Assembly (NCBI GenBank): GCA_002394965.1
Contig: DGVL01000088.1
Location: forward strand, 1 to 61,112
DNA from: Lachnospira sp. UBA4285
Lineage (GTDB): Bacteria > Bacillota > Clostridia > Lachnospirales > Lachnospiraceae
DNA length: 61,112 nt
Direction of reading: 5' to 3'
The notes under the pieces were generated by a model, which was not told the DNA's origin, ran no database searches, and saw nothing but the letters and a program-made list of their open reading frames with translations. A program made the translations under genes and the position numbers. Of this stretch, positions 26,654 through 35,429 are shown one piece after another. Within the stretch, counting starts at the first letter, position 1, and every line of letters starts with the position of its first letter.

Positions 26654-27520
26654 ATGGCTAAAGAAAAAAGTAAAATGAGAAAAAAGAGCCCTGTTCCGAA
26701 AGTCGTCTGGAGCATTCTTCTGATCCTGTTTGCCCTGCTGATGATCACGCCTTTCCTTTGGATGCTGTCTTCTTCCTTCAAGCTGGAGCGGGACGTGATG
26801 AAATTCCCGATCGAATGGATACCGGCAAATCCGATCCTGAATAATTACAAGAATGTTCTGCACATCGGCGTCAAGAGCAAGGACTACCATTTTCTTCTGG
26901 CCTACGCCAACTCGATCAAGGTGTCCGTATTTGCCACTCTGACAAGCGTTCTGTCGGCGATGCTGGCCGGGTATGCATTCGCCAAGTTGAAATTCAAGGG
27001 CTCGAATGTGCTGTTCATCATCTATCTGATGCAGATGATGGTTCCGTCTCAGCTCACGCTGATCCCGAGATTCGTGGCGTTCTCGGAGCTCGGACTCGTG
27101 AATACGCACTTCTCCATCATTGCACCGAAAATCATCTCTGTCTCCGCGACCTTCATGATGCGGCAGGCGTTCATGGCCGTTCCGGAAGAACTCAGGGAAA
27201 GTGCCAAGATAGACGGAGCCGGAGAGTGGAAGACGTGCTGGAAGATCATGGTTCCGCAGATCCGTCCGACGATCGGCGCCATGACGACGGTAGCGTTTCT
27301 TGACAACTGGAACAGCTATCTGGATCCGCTCGTTTTTCTCTCAGACTGGAGACTGATGACGATCCCGATTGCCCTGAACCAGTTTGTATCAGAAGAAGGC
27401 TCTAAATACGGACTTATCTCGGCAGCCTGCTGCCTGACAGTAATCCCGGTATTTATCGTGTTCCTGGTCGGACAGAAGTTCTTCATCAAGGGACTGACCG
27501 TCGGAGCCGTCAAGGGGTGA
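26654..27520 (+). CDS. Sugar ABC transporter permease, MalG/UgpE type (module II)
   Basis: A 288-residue permease with six hydrophobic segments and an EAA-type loop, ESAKIDGAGEWKTCWKIM, near residue 185. ATG 26654 is preferred because AGGTG lies eight bases before it; ATG 26648 and GTG 26645 are in-frame alternatives. It partners the preceding permease and is followed 49 bases later by an FAD oxidoreductase. Confidence 0.92.
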   Translation: MAKEKSKMRKKSPVPKVVWSILLILFALLMITPFLWMLSSSFKLERDVMKFPIEWIPANPILNNYKNVLHIGVKSKDYHFLLAYANSIKVSVFATLTSVLSAMLAGYAFAKLKFKGSNVLFIIYLMQMMVPSQLTLIPRFVAFSELGLVNTHFSIIAPKIISVSATFMMRQAFMAVPEELRESAKIDGAGEWKTCWKIMVPQIRPTIGAMTTVAFLDNWNSYLDPLVFLSDWRLMTIPIALNQFVSEEGSKYGLISAACCLTVIPVFIVFLVGQKFFIKGLTVGAVKG

Positions 27521-27569
27521 CGGCCTGTAAACCACAAGCAGACAGGTCTGCAGGAAGGCAGACATACAC

Positions 27570-29429
27570 ATGAACAATTTTAAAGAATATTCGCTGCAGT
27601 TTGATTTTATCGTCGTGGGCGGAGGCTTTACCGGCCTGTGCGCGGCGCTGGCAGCGGCAAGAAAGGGAGTCAGAACAGCTCTGGTCCAGGACAGGCCGGT
27701 GCTGGGCGGCAATGGCAGCAGCGAGATCCGGATGCACATATGCGGGGCATCGGATAACGGCACCAAGCCGGAACTCGCCGAAGGCGGCATTATCCATGAG
27801 CTGATGCTCTCCAACAAACGGGTGAATGACAGCTACAACTTCTCGATCTGGTCAGCCGTGCTCTTCGACAAGGCAAAACGGGAGAAAAATCTCACGGTCT
27901 TCTACAACACGACGATGCACGAAGTTCACCGCGCAGGCGGAAAAATCACAGAAATCGACTGTTATCAGATGACAACGGAGAAGAGTCTTCACCTTTCGGC
28001 GCCCATCTTCGCGGATTGTACGGGGAACGGGACGCTGTCCGCATTCGCTGGGGCGCAGGTCTTCACCGGCAGTGAGGGAAAGGACGCCTACGGTGAGCCG
28101 GACGCTCCGTCTGAGGCCAACAGCAACCGCATGGGCAACACCCTTCTCTTCAAGGCCAGAGACACCGGGCATCCGGTGAAATTCATCCCTCCGGTCCAGT
28201 GCATGCACTTTACGGAAGAACAGCTTCGCTTCCGCCAGCACACAGCCGAATCTCCCGTGCCGCAAAGCAGCGAGGGGGATGACGACCGGGAAGTCGGATG
28301 GATGTTCGGAGGGATCTGCCAGGACTATGGGTACTGGTGGGTCGAGATCCCGGGCACGTCAGAGGACATCGTGAGCGAGTACGAGGATATCCGGGATCAG
28401 CTGGTCGCCGCGATCTACGGCGTCTGGGATCATATCAAGAACGGCGGTGACCACGGCGCTGAAAACTACGAGCTGACATGGGTCGGAATGCTGCCGGGTG
28501 TGCGGGAGAGCCGCCGGATCGCCGGAGACTATGTTCTCAACGAGAAAGATATATTGAGCAACCGCCGCTTCCCGGATGCAGTTGCCTATGGCGGCTGGCA
28601 TATCGACAACCACGTTCCGCTCGGACTGTTTGACTTTGACAAGCTGCCGGCAACGGTCATCGGATATCCTGGATCCTACACGATCCCGTACCGAAGCTAT
28701 ATCGTCCGGGGGATTGAGAACTTATTTGTGGGAGGCCGGTGCCTGAGCGCATCCAAGCTCGGCATGGCTTCGTCCCGCGTCATGGGAACCTGTGCGATCG
28801 GCGGGCAGGCGATCGGAACTGCGGCAGCGCTGGCGGTGAAGTGTGGCGTGTCGATCCGGGAAGTTGATATCCGGAGGCTGCAGCAGGAGCTGCTTAAGGA
28901 TGACTGTTACATTCCGGGCGTTGCCAACGAAGATGAAAAGGATCTTGCCCGCACAGCCCTGATCACGGCTTCTTCCGAGGCGGAAGGCTTTGCTGCGGCG
29001 AATGTGGTAAATGGTGTTTCCAGGACGATTGGCGGGAAGAGCAATGCCTGGCATTCCCGGCCGTTACGCGGACAGGCGGCTGCGGACAATTCCTGTGAGT
29101 GGCTGCGTCTCTCTCTTAAGGCACCGGCAATTGTTTCACAGGTTCAAATAACGTTTGACTCAAACTTTGCGGTTGAGAAAAAGATCACGCTGTCCTCAAG
29201 AAGGCAGAATCAGCAGAAGATCGGCGTGCCGGCAGAGCTCGTGAAGGACTATGATGTGGAACTGATACATGACGGCCGCGTGGTCGCAAAGAGCGAACAG
29301 AGGGAGAACTATCAGAGACTGAACCGTGTGAATTTCCAGGAAGGCGTCTTATGTGACGCCGTGAGGATCCGGATTCTCTCTACAAACGGAATCCCGGAAG
29401 CAAGGCTCTTTGAAGTGCGGATTTATTGA
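27570..29429 (+). CDS. FAD-dependent oxidoreductase with C-terminal discoidin-like domain (module II)
   Basis: A 619-residue flavoprotein of the FAD_oxidored family. The FAD loop VVGGGFTGLCAALAAARKG is near the N-terminus, then PVLGGNGSSEIRM, a signature shared with the copies at 32066 and 38631. VAYGGWHIDNHVPLG and IPYRSYIVRGIENLFVGG are also shared. After about residue 465 a beta-rich region (SCEWLRLSLKAPAIVSQVQI) resembles discoidin/F5-8C carbohydrate-binding modules, odd for a protein without a signal peptide. It probably oxidises a sugar or cyclitol unit of the compound brought in by module II (inference). Confidence 0.87.
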   Translation: MNNFKEYSLQFDFIVVGGGFTGLCAALAAARKGVRTALVQDRPVLGGNGSSEIRMHICGASDNGTKPELAEGGIIHELMLSNKRVNDSYNFSIWSAVLFDKAKREKNLTVFYNTTMHEVHRAGGKITEIDCYQMTTEKSLHLSAPIFADCTGNGTLSAFAGAQVFTGSEGKDAYGEPDAPSEANSNRMGNTLLFKARDTGHPVKFIPPVQCMHFTEEQLRFRQHTAESPVPQSSEGDDDREVGWMFGGICQDYGYWWVEIPGTSEDIVSEYEDIRDQLVAAIYGVWDHIKNGGDHGAENYELTWVGMLPGVRESRRIAGDYVLNEKDILSNRRFPDAVAYGGWHIDNHVPLGLFDFDKLPATVIGYPGSYTIPYRSYIVRGIENLFVGGRCLSASKLGMASSRVMGTCAIGGQAIGTAAALAVKCGVSIREVDIRRLQQELLKDDCYIPGVANEDEKDLARTALITASSEAEGFAAANVVNGVSRTIGGKSNAWHSRPLRGQAAADNSCEWLRLSLKAPAIVSQVQITFDSNFAVEKKITLSSRRQNQQKIGVPAELVKDYDVELIHDGRVVAKSEQRENYQRLNRVNFQEGVLCDAVRIRILSTNGIPEARLFEVRIY

Positions 29430-29444
29430 AGAAAGGACGGAACT

Positions 29445-30350
29445 ATGCGTTTTTCAACATCGACCAATATATATTGTTACGATCAGGGAAAACCCTATGC
29501 TATTCCGATGGACGAGTCCATTCAGGTGTGCGCCAAAGCCGGCTTCCGGTATGTGGATGCCAATCTGTGCGGCATCACAAGACCCGGTCACGCCATAAGC
29601 GCACTCTGCCGGGACGACTGGGAGGAGGAAATCCGCCGGTACCGCCAGGAGGCGGACCGCCTTCATGTAAAAATAGCGCAGTCCCACGCCTGGTGGTGCA
29701 CAAAGCCGACCGTTCCGTATACGGAACTTCCGGAAGGCGACTTTGGCGAGGAGATGATGCGAAGAAGCATTCTTGCCTCCGAAATTCTGGGAGTAAAGTG
29801 GATGGTTGTTCATCCGTTTTCTGTCACGGAAAACGGCAAGCGCTCAAAAGAGCGCAGCCTCCCGTACAACCTGACGTATTACCGGCGCTGGAATGAAGTG
29901 TGCAAAGCGCATCATGTCGGCATGGCGATCGAAAACATGGTCGGCGTGCACGGCAATGAGTGGGGCGACATGGACTTCCTGATCCGGCTGGTCGATGCTG
30001 TTGCAGACCCCAATGTCGGGATCTGTCTTGACACCGGGCACGCGAATGTAACGGGACTTGACGTGGCGGAGTGTGTCAGAAAGGCAGGAAGGCGACTGCA
30101 CGCGACACACATCAACGACAATTATGCCCGGGGGGTGGACGAGCACCTGGCACCTATGTGCGGAAACGTCAAGTGGCCGGAGGTTATTAAGGCGCTGAAA
30201 GAGGTCGGCTATGAGGACGATTTCTCCTACGAGATCCATAAGTATACCCATATGTATCCGAAAGAACTTCAGCCGGAATTAATCCGTTTTACATATCATC
30301 TCGGCATATGGCTGCTGCAGGAGAACGGCTTTTCAGAAGCCCTTGATTGA
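29445..30350 (+). CDS. Sugar-phosphate isomerase/epimerase-like TIM-barrel protein, copy 2
   Basis: A 301-residue paralogue of the protein at 20972, matching along its whole length, including long identical stretches such as GEEMMRRSILASEILGVKWM and DPNVGICLDTGHAN. The four metal ligands are retained (IENMVG, CLDTGH, THIND, YEIHK). It starts 15 bases after the FAD oxidoreductase, with GAAAGGA upstream of ATG 29445, so the two act in one operon. Its end overlaps the open frame of the truncated phosphodiesterase. Confidence 0.87.
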   Translation: MRFSTSTNIYCYDQGKPYAIPMDESIQVCAKAGFRYVDANLCGITRPGHAISALCRDDWEEEIRRYRQEADRLHVKIAQSHAWWCTKPTVPYTELPEGDFGEEMMRRSILASEILGVKWMVVHPFSVTENGKRSKERSLPYNLTYYRRWNEVCKAHHVGMAIENMVGVHGNEWGDMDFLIRLVDAVADPNVGICLDTGHANVTGLDVAECVRKAGRRLHATHINDNYARGVDEHLAPMCGNVKWPEVIKALKEVGYEDDFSYEIHKYTHMYPKELQPELIRFTYHLGIWLLQENGFSEALD

Positions 30351-30364
30351 GACACGGCATAAAT

Positions 30365-30712
30365 ATGGGCAGAAAAAAACTGCTTGTGATGTCAAATGAC
30401 GCCCTCGTCTACGAAGATCTGAAAACTTTGGAGAACATGCCGGAACTCACGCCGGTGTTTCGGGAAGGCGCGATGGTGAAGCGGGTGCGGACGGTGTATC
30501 CGTCCGTGACGTATCCCTGCCATGTGAGCATCGCTTCCGGCTGCTATCCGGACAAGACCGGTGTGGTGAGCAACGAAGCCGTGCAGCCGGGGTGCTGCGG
30601 GCCCAAGCCGTGGCAGTGGTTTCACGATGCGGTGAAGTGCCAGGACATCTTTGACGCGGCCAAATCGGCCGGACTCTCAACAACCGCTTATTCCTGCTTT
30701 ACAGGCGCATAA
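30365..30712 (+). pseudogene. 3'-truncated phosphodiesterase paralogue
   Basis: The 115 codons here match the first quarter of the intact enzyme at 13038-14342, from MSNDALVYEDLKTLENMPEL through the nucleophile region PSVTYPCHVSI to FDAAKSAGL. The frame then diverges (TTAYSCFTGA) and stops. The remaining metal-binding motifs (SDHG, THGH) are missing and are not found downstream. A 50-bp stretch (30512-30561) is identical to 13185-13234. The break lies where the AT-rich block begins, so loss of the 3' part probably accompanied that rearrangement. Confidence 0.85.
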
Positions 30713-30718
30713 AGTGAT

Positions 30719-31651
30719 TCATTTATCCGAAAAATGTTTTCTATATTCTGATGGGGTCATATGTACGGTCTTTTTGAAAACGGAAATGAAAGAAGACATC
30801 GTATGAAAACCAGAGCACTGGAAAGCGTCAGTTACCCTTTGCCCGCTTTCCAGTGCTTTTTTTGCGACATCAATTCTGCGACGAGCTATGTATTCGGAAA
30901 TGTTAATATTATAGTATTGGCGGAAAAGACGTGACAAGTATTCCCGGCTATAGAAAAAGTGGGTGGCTATTTCTGAAGTTGATGAAATCGTCTGCAGATT
31001 GTCATCAATATAGGATTTGATATTCAAAACATTCTGTGGAAGCTGAAAGACGTTATTAGAGTTTTGGCACCCTTTTCGGCTGATAAGAACAAACAAGTGA
31101 AGAATATAGATATACATATCTAGAATGGCATCAGAATTCTGTCCATTAAAAACAAATTGAAGCTTATTGAGATCATAGTAATACTCGCAGAGGGATTCTG
31201 AACTGATTTCAAGATAGACCGAAGTTTTGAGCTTCAAAAAAGCTCTTGGCATTTCGCCGCCAAATGCCAGAAAGAACTGCGGGGTAAAGTAAAATACATA
31301 CCGTTCGTATTCACTTTCTTCCGACTGGTGTGCGGTATGCATAATATGCGGAGGAATGATAAGAATAGAGCCGCGGCTCGGAATAATCTCCCGGTTATCT
31401 GATATATAGGATATTTTTCCTGATATATATATATCCATTTCATAAAACAGATGATAGTGGAGCTTTTCCGGAAATATGGACATGTTATACGTTGTTACAC
31501 GATGGGAAAAGATAAGGTTCTTACCAAGATAGTAATCTTTCCAGCCATATTCGCTTTGAAAGGCATGAAGGCCGGTCATTGAGAACACCTCTTCTATATA
31601 GCGGCGAGTTGCTATGTGAGATTGATAATACTGATCTAATACTGAATCCAT
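30719..31651 (-). CDS. AraC-family transcriptional regulator
   Basis: A 310-residue regulator with an N-terminal cupin-like sugar-sensing domain (about 50-140) and a C-terminal pair of helix-turn-helix motifs: STSEIATHFFYSREYLSRLF and FHTMSSFISVFKKT, ending MTPSEYRKHF. It is divergent from module III and probably activates it. Codon use is AT-rich, unlike upstream neighbours. Its coding sequence near the second helix-turn-helix contains, on the opposite strand, a complete intrinsic terminator (30814-30863). Confidence 0.9.
   Translation of the reverse strand: MDSVLDQYYQSHIATRRYIEEVFSMTGLHAFQSEYGWKDYYLGKNLIFSHRVTTYNMSIFPEKLHYHLFYEMDIYISGKISYISDNREIIPSRGSILIIPPHIMHTAHQSEESEYERYVFYFTPQFFLAFGGEMPRAFLKLKTSVYLEISSESLCEYYYDLNKLQFVFNGQNSDAILDMYIYILHLFVLISRKGCQNSNNVFQLPQNVLNIKSYIDDNLQTISSTSEIATHFFYSREYLSRLFRQYYNINISEYIARRRIDVAKKALESGQRVTDAFQCSGFHTMSSFISVFKKTVHMTPSEYRKHFSDK
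30814..30863 (+). terminator. Intrinsic terminator embedded antisense in the araC coding region
   Basis: AGCACTGGAAAGCG (30814-30827) pairs perfectly with CGCTTTCCAGTGCT (30844-30857), with a 16-base loop, and T-run 30857-30863 follows on the plus strand. It would stop transcripts coming from module II. On the minus strand the same bases encode KALESGQRVTDAFQCSG of AraC. Confidence 0.75.
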
Positions 31652-31660
31652 GCTGCTCCA

Positions 31661-31672
31661 ATATCACATATT
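31661..31672 (+). repeat. AraC-site candidate, repeat 1
   Basis: ATATCACATATT, exact copy of 31937-31948 with partial similarity continuing for about ten more bases (ATA and GTT shared). It adjoins the araC start and may mediate autoregulation. Confidence 0.5.
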
Positions 31673-31936
31673 AATATGTTATTTGCAAAACTCCAATTTA
31701 TTTACTGAAATATATCATACCATATACAATATGACCAAACAAGATTTAAGAAGAGAAGCTAGATGAGAGATTTTCGCTGCATGGCTAGCTGAATTCTTTG
31801 ATTTATATATTGACTTAATATTAATCTCTTTTGGATATTTATGGTGAAATATGGTGTATAACTATTTTTAATGTGAAATAATATAATAAATGAAATATTT
31901 TACCATATTAGAAAGCCAATCAACAATAAGCTTCTG

Positions 31937-31948
31937 ATATCACATATT
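31937..31948 (+). repeat. AraC-site candidate, repeat 2
   Basis: Second copy of ATATCACATATT in the same orientation, 276 bases from repeat 1 and upstream of module III. Spacing of this order would allow looping between paired AraC sites. Confidence 0.5.
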
Positions 31949-32065
31949 GATAAGTTTAATGTCAAATAAAGGAAAGAATTTTTAGTTTTTGATAAGTACA
32001 ATGTAACTAAATTAAAGAGTGTGAATAATTAATTGAAAATCTGTTCGCACAGGGGGAGGTTGGTT

Positions 32066-33886
32066 GTGCTTAGAAAAGTGCTGCATACTGTAAAACATGC
32101 CTGTGATGTCTGCGTGATTGGCGGCGGAATTGGTGGTATGTTCAGTGCAGTTTCTGCCGCTAGAAATGGTGCGAAGGTTGTTCTGATGCAGGATCGTCCG
32201 GTCCTGGGAGGAAATGCGAGTTCTGAGATACGAATGTGGATTTCCGGGGCAGGAACCAGAGTACGAGATCTTCAGGAAACAGGCCTTATGGAAGAACTGT
32301 TGCTGGAGAACATGTATCGAAATCCGACCCGGAATTATACGATTTGGGACAGTATTCTTTATGAGATGATCAAGAAAGAACCTAACATTGAACTGCTTCT
32401 GAATTGCTCCTGCTGTGAGGCGGATATGGATAATGATAGTATCAGTTCAATATCAGGCTTCCAACTTACTACATATACGTGGCATGTGGTTAGTGCTTCT
32501 ATTTTCATCGATTGTTCCGGTGACAGTATACTTGCTGAACTCACAGGCGCTGAGTACCGGGTTGGACGGGAAGCAAAAGATGAATTCAAAGAAGAGTTTG
32601 GACTGTCAGAAGCTGACAGTAAAACTATGGGTATGAGTCTGCTGCTCCAGGCGAGAGAAACAGACCATCCGGTGAGTTTTACACCACCTTCCTGGGCATA
32701 TACGTTTAAAACAGATGCGGATATGCATAATAAACCGCATGATTTATACCATATAAATACAAATTTCTATTGGATAGAACTTGGTGGGGAATATGACACC
32801 ATACATGACACAGAGAAAATTCGTGATGAATTGCTGAAGATTGCGTTTGGAGTCTGGGATCATATCAAAAATCAGGGAGAACATGGGGCCGATAATTGGG
32901 AGCTTGAATGGATCGGTTTTCTCCCAGGGAAAAGAGAAAGCCGCAGATATATTGGAGATTACATATTAACGCAGAATGATGTTGAGAAACATCCGGTTTT
33001 CGAGGATACTGTCGCGTATGGCGGATGGCAGATCGACAATCATCTCCCTGGCGGTTTTTTTATGAATGGAGAAAATGGTGGACATCTGGAGAAAAGAAGG
33101 CTGACGGAACCGTATGGTATCCCGTATCGCTGCCTGTATTCCAAAAATATTCGAAACCTAATGTTTGCAGGCCGAAATATTAGTGCAACCCATATTGGAA
33201 TCAGCACAACGAGAGTGATGGGGACAGTTGGCGTACTAGGGCAGGCGGCTGGTACCGCGGCGGCAATAGCCGTGAGAAATGGGTTGCTCCCAAGAGAAGC
33301 CGGAAAGCAGAAGATAAAAGAAATACAGAACCAGCTTCTTGAAGATGATTGCTTCCTTCCGGGGTTTACGCGTCCTATATCAGACCTTACTAAAAAGGCG
33401 AAGATGCAGTGTGATTATGGTGATGGCTCTGCTTTAATAAATGGGATGGATCGGAGAATATGGGGGAGAGATAACGGATACTATGGCAAAACAAATCAGG
33501 CAATAACGTATCGATTTGATCGGCTGACAGAGATTCATGGTTTTCGGCTTGTGACAGATAGTGATTTAAACCGAGAGTATGTGGAAGGAAATCCGGATGG
33601 TGTAAATACATCCAGCGTCTTGTTCTATCCGGCCAGCTATCATCACACAACTTTTGGGTTTCCGCAGTGCATGCTCAAATCGTTCCGGATTGAGGCAGAG
33701 AATGCAGATGGAAGCTGGAAAACTGTCTATAGGGAAACAGCCAATCATCAGCGGCTTATACGAAAGCCATTGTCAGTCTGTACAACAGCGATTCGTCTAA
33801 TTCCACTTTCGACATATATGAGTGAAAGAAAAAATGAGGACTATGGGAGTTCAACAGCGCATATTTTTGCTTTTGAAGTAAATTGA
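32066..33886 (+). CDS. FAD-dependent oxidoreductase with C-terminal beta-rich domain (module III)
   Basis: A 606-residue relative of the 27570 and 38631 proteins. It has CVIGGGIGGMFSAVSAARNG, PVLGGNASSEIRMW and YGGWQIDNHLPGG near residue 335, plus IPYRCLYSKNIRNLMFAGRN and GQAAGTAAAIAV. GTG 32066 is taken as start because GGGGAGG ends six bases upstream; in-frame TTG codons at 32033 and 32060 are less well placed. It is first in the AraC-linked operon, ahead of its transporter genes. AT-rich codon choice distinguishes it from its GC-rich paralogues. Confidence 0.86.
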   Translation: MLRKVLHTVKHACDVCVIGGGIGGMFSAVSAARNGAKVVLMQDRPVLGGNASSEIRMWISGAGTRVRDLQETGLMEELLLENMYRNPTRNYTIWDSILYEMIKKEPNIELLLNCSCCEADMDNDSISSISGFQLTTYTWHVVSASIFIDCSGDSILAELTGAEYRVGREAKDEFKEEFGLSEADSKTMGMSLLLQARETDHPVSFTPPSWAYTFKTDADMHNKPHDLYHINTNFYWIELGGEYDTIHDTEKIRDELLKIAFGVWDHIKNQGEHGADNWELEWIGFLPGKRESRRYIGDYILTQNDVEKHPVFEDTVAYGGWQIDNHLPGGFFMNGENGGHLEKRRLTEPYGIPYRCLYSKNIRNLMFAGRNISATHIGISTTRVMGTVGVLGQAAGTAAAIAVRNGLLPREAGKQKIKEIQNQLLEDDCFLPGFTRPISDLTKKAKMQCDYGDGSALINGMDRRIWGRDNGYYGKTNQAITYRFDRLTEIHGFRLVTDSDLNREYVEGNPDGVNTSSVLFYPASYHHTTFGFPQCMLKSFRIEAENADGSWKTVYRETANHQRLIRKPLSVCTTAIRLIPLSTYMSERKNEDYGSSTAHIFAFEVN

Positions 33887-33919
33887 ATGAAAATTCAGGA
33901 GATGAAAAGGAGGAAGTAA

Positions 33920-35345
33920 ATGAAGAAGGCAATATCGGGAGTTATGGCATCATTACTTGCTGTAACAATACTGGCAGGATGCGGAGGAGAAAGCGGTGGT
34001 GGCTCAATATCGTCAGGAAACACCGGAACAACGAAGTCAGCTGGAGTGACAACCACAACTTCTTCCACCATTTCTGGAGAACCGGTTTATATCGATCCAG
34101 ATGCGGCAAACGTGACGGGAACCGTTAACTTCTATACGGCTTTCGCGGGCGAGAATGGAACAGATGCTCTCATTAAGGAATTCAACTCCTATTATCCTAA
34201 TGTTGAAGTGATTCCTACAGTTTATAAGAATAACGGGGATGGAAATGTAGGGCTGGATACAGCCATTATGGCTGGAAATGTAGACGTAATTCTGAGCTTC
34301 GGTGTGGCGAATACATCAGCGCGCTGGGACAACAAATTGCTGATGGATATTACGGATAAATTAAAGAATGACAACCTGGATCTCGTAAAAGAATGGGGGA
34401 CTGATACATATAAATCATCAGATGGGAAGGTGTATGTATTTCCTTCAGGAGGTTTATCAGTTTACATTGCCATCAATAAAGACAAGTGGGATGCTGCCGG
34501 ACTTGGCGATATACCGTCAGAATGGACTTGGGATGAATAATATTGATGCATGCCGCAAACTTACTGTGAAAGACGCATCTGGTAAAACAATTACTTATGG
34601 TGGATCAGACTTCAATCAGACAGATTATTGGACATATTCGGTGCGCCAGAGTAAAGGAAAGAATGCTTTTTATAAAGAAGATGGTACAGCTGATTTTGAC
34701 AATCCGCTTTTTGCAAAGGTGCTGCAGAGAGAGCTGGATGCTGAAAACGAAGGCATTTGGTATTCAAAAGCAAATTATCTGGCAGATTCGACGAAATCCA
34801 GGGATATGTTTTTAAATGGTACGAATGCCACAACAGTTGAATCTATTCTGACACGTTACATTGCAGCGGCTGATCCGCAGTTTAAAATTACATATGCTCC
34901 ATATCCGGTCAACGAAAAAGGCGAAACGAATTATATGGCGGGAGCAGTGCCGAATTCTTTCGTGGGTGTAACAGCTAATACCAAATCTCCACAGGCAGCT
35001 TATGATTTTGCCAAGTTCGTTGCAACTTATGGGAATAAATATATGTATGCGGCTGGGCATGCAGGAAAATGGACCGGCATGAAAACAGATGATATTCTTG
35101 CCGTGGTATTTGGCTCGAAAGAAGCTGCTGAAAAGTATATTGATACAGACAGTTTCGAAAAATATGTGGTGGCGACCGGACAACCAGCTTATTCTGAGAA
35201 TGATATTACTGCATATTCAGATATTCAGTCGTTGATCAGTGAATATACGAAATACTGTCTGAACGGAGAGACAACTGTTTCGGAAGCAATGAAAGAGATG
35301 CAAAGCGCCGCGAATGAGGCAATTCAGGATGCTAAAAAAGGATAA
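33920..35345 (+). pseudogene. Sugar-binding lipoprotein gene split by a one-base frameshift (module III)
   Basis: Two overlapping frames together make one solute-binding protein of about 474 residues. The first part (33920-34540) has the signal peptide and lipobox LAGC (Cys21) and ends at EWTWDE followed by TAA. The second continues IDACRKLTVKDASG in another frame to 35345. Removing one A at 34539/34540 would read EWTWDEYIDACRKL, matching the EEFREAAKKL segment of the module II protein. It is therefore a recent single-base insertion or a sequencing error. No slippery site is seen that would suggest programmed frameshifting. Confidence 0.85.
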
Positions 35346-35365
35346 TTAGCTTTCGATATAACAAA

Positions 35366-35409
35366 GAGCTGCCGTATCAGAAATAGATATTGCTGAGCGG
35401 CGGCTCTCT
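35366..35409 (+). terminator. Attenuator-like hairpin after the module III binding-protein gene
   Basis: GAGCTGCCG (35366-35374) pairs with CGGCGGCTC (35398-35406) with one G-T wobble. The following T-run is weak (TCTT), so partial termination or 3'-end protection is more likely than full termination. Confidence 0.45.
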
Positions 35410-35429
35410 TGTGACAGGAGGAGTGGTAA

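Larger units (their letters stand above)
31652..32065. other. AT-rich divergent regulatory region between araC and module III
   Basis: About 414 bases without a gene, visibly AT-rich. It contains two copies of ATATCACATATT, one ten bases upstream of araC and one about 118 bases upstream of the FAD oxidoreductase. A short tandem TATGGTGAAATATGGTG lies near 31840-31857. TTGACT (31810-31815) and TTGATA (31989-31994) are possible -35 boxes, with poor -10 matches, as expected for activator-dependent promoters. Confidence 0.5.

Noticed and set aside
25472..27109. 545-codon open frame antisense to the module II binding protein and permeases
   Set aside because: His/Arg/Gln-rich composition typical of antisense translation; the sense strand has clear transporter genes with ribosome binding sites.
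34422..34540. Alternative start at 34422 for an independent protein covering the second half of the module III binding protein
   Set aside because: The region before 34540 in that frame is antisensical to the binding-protein fold, while the first frame there aligns with it; a frameshifted single gene explains both parts.
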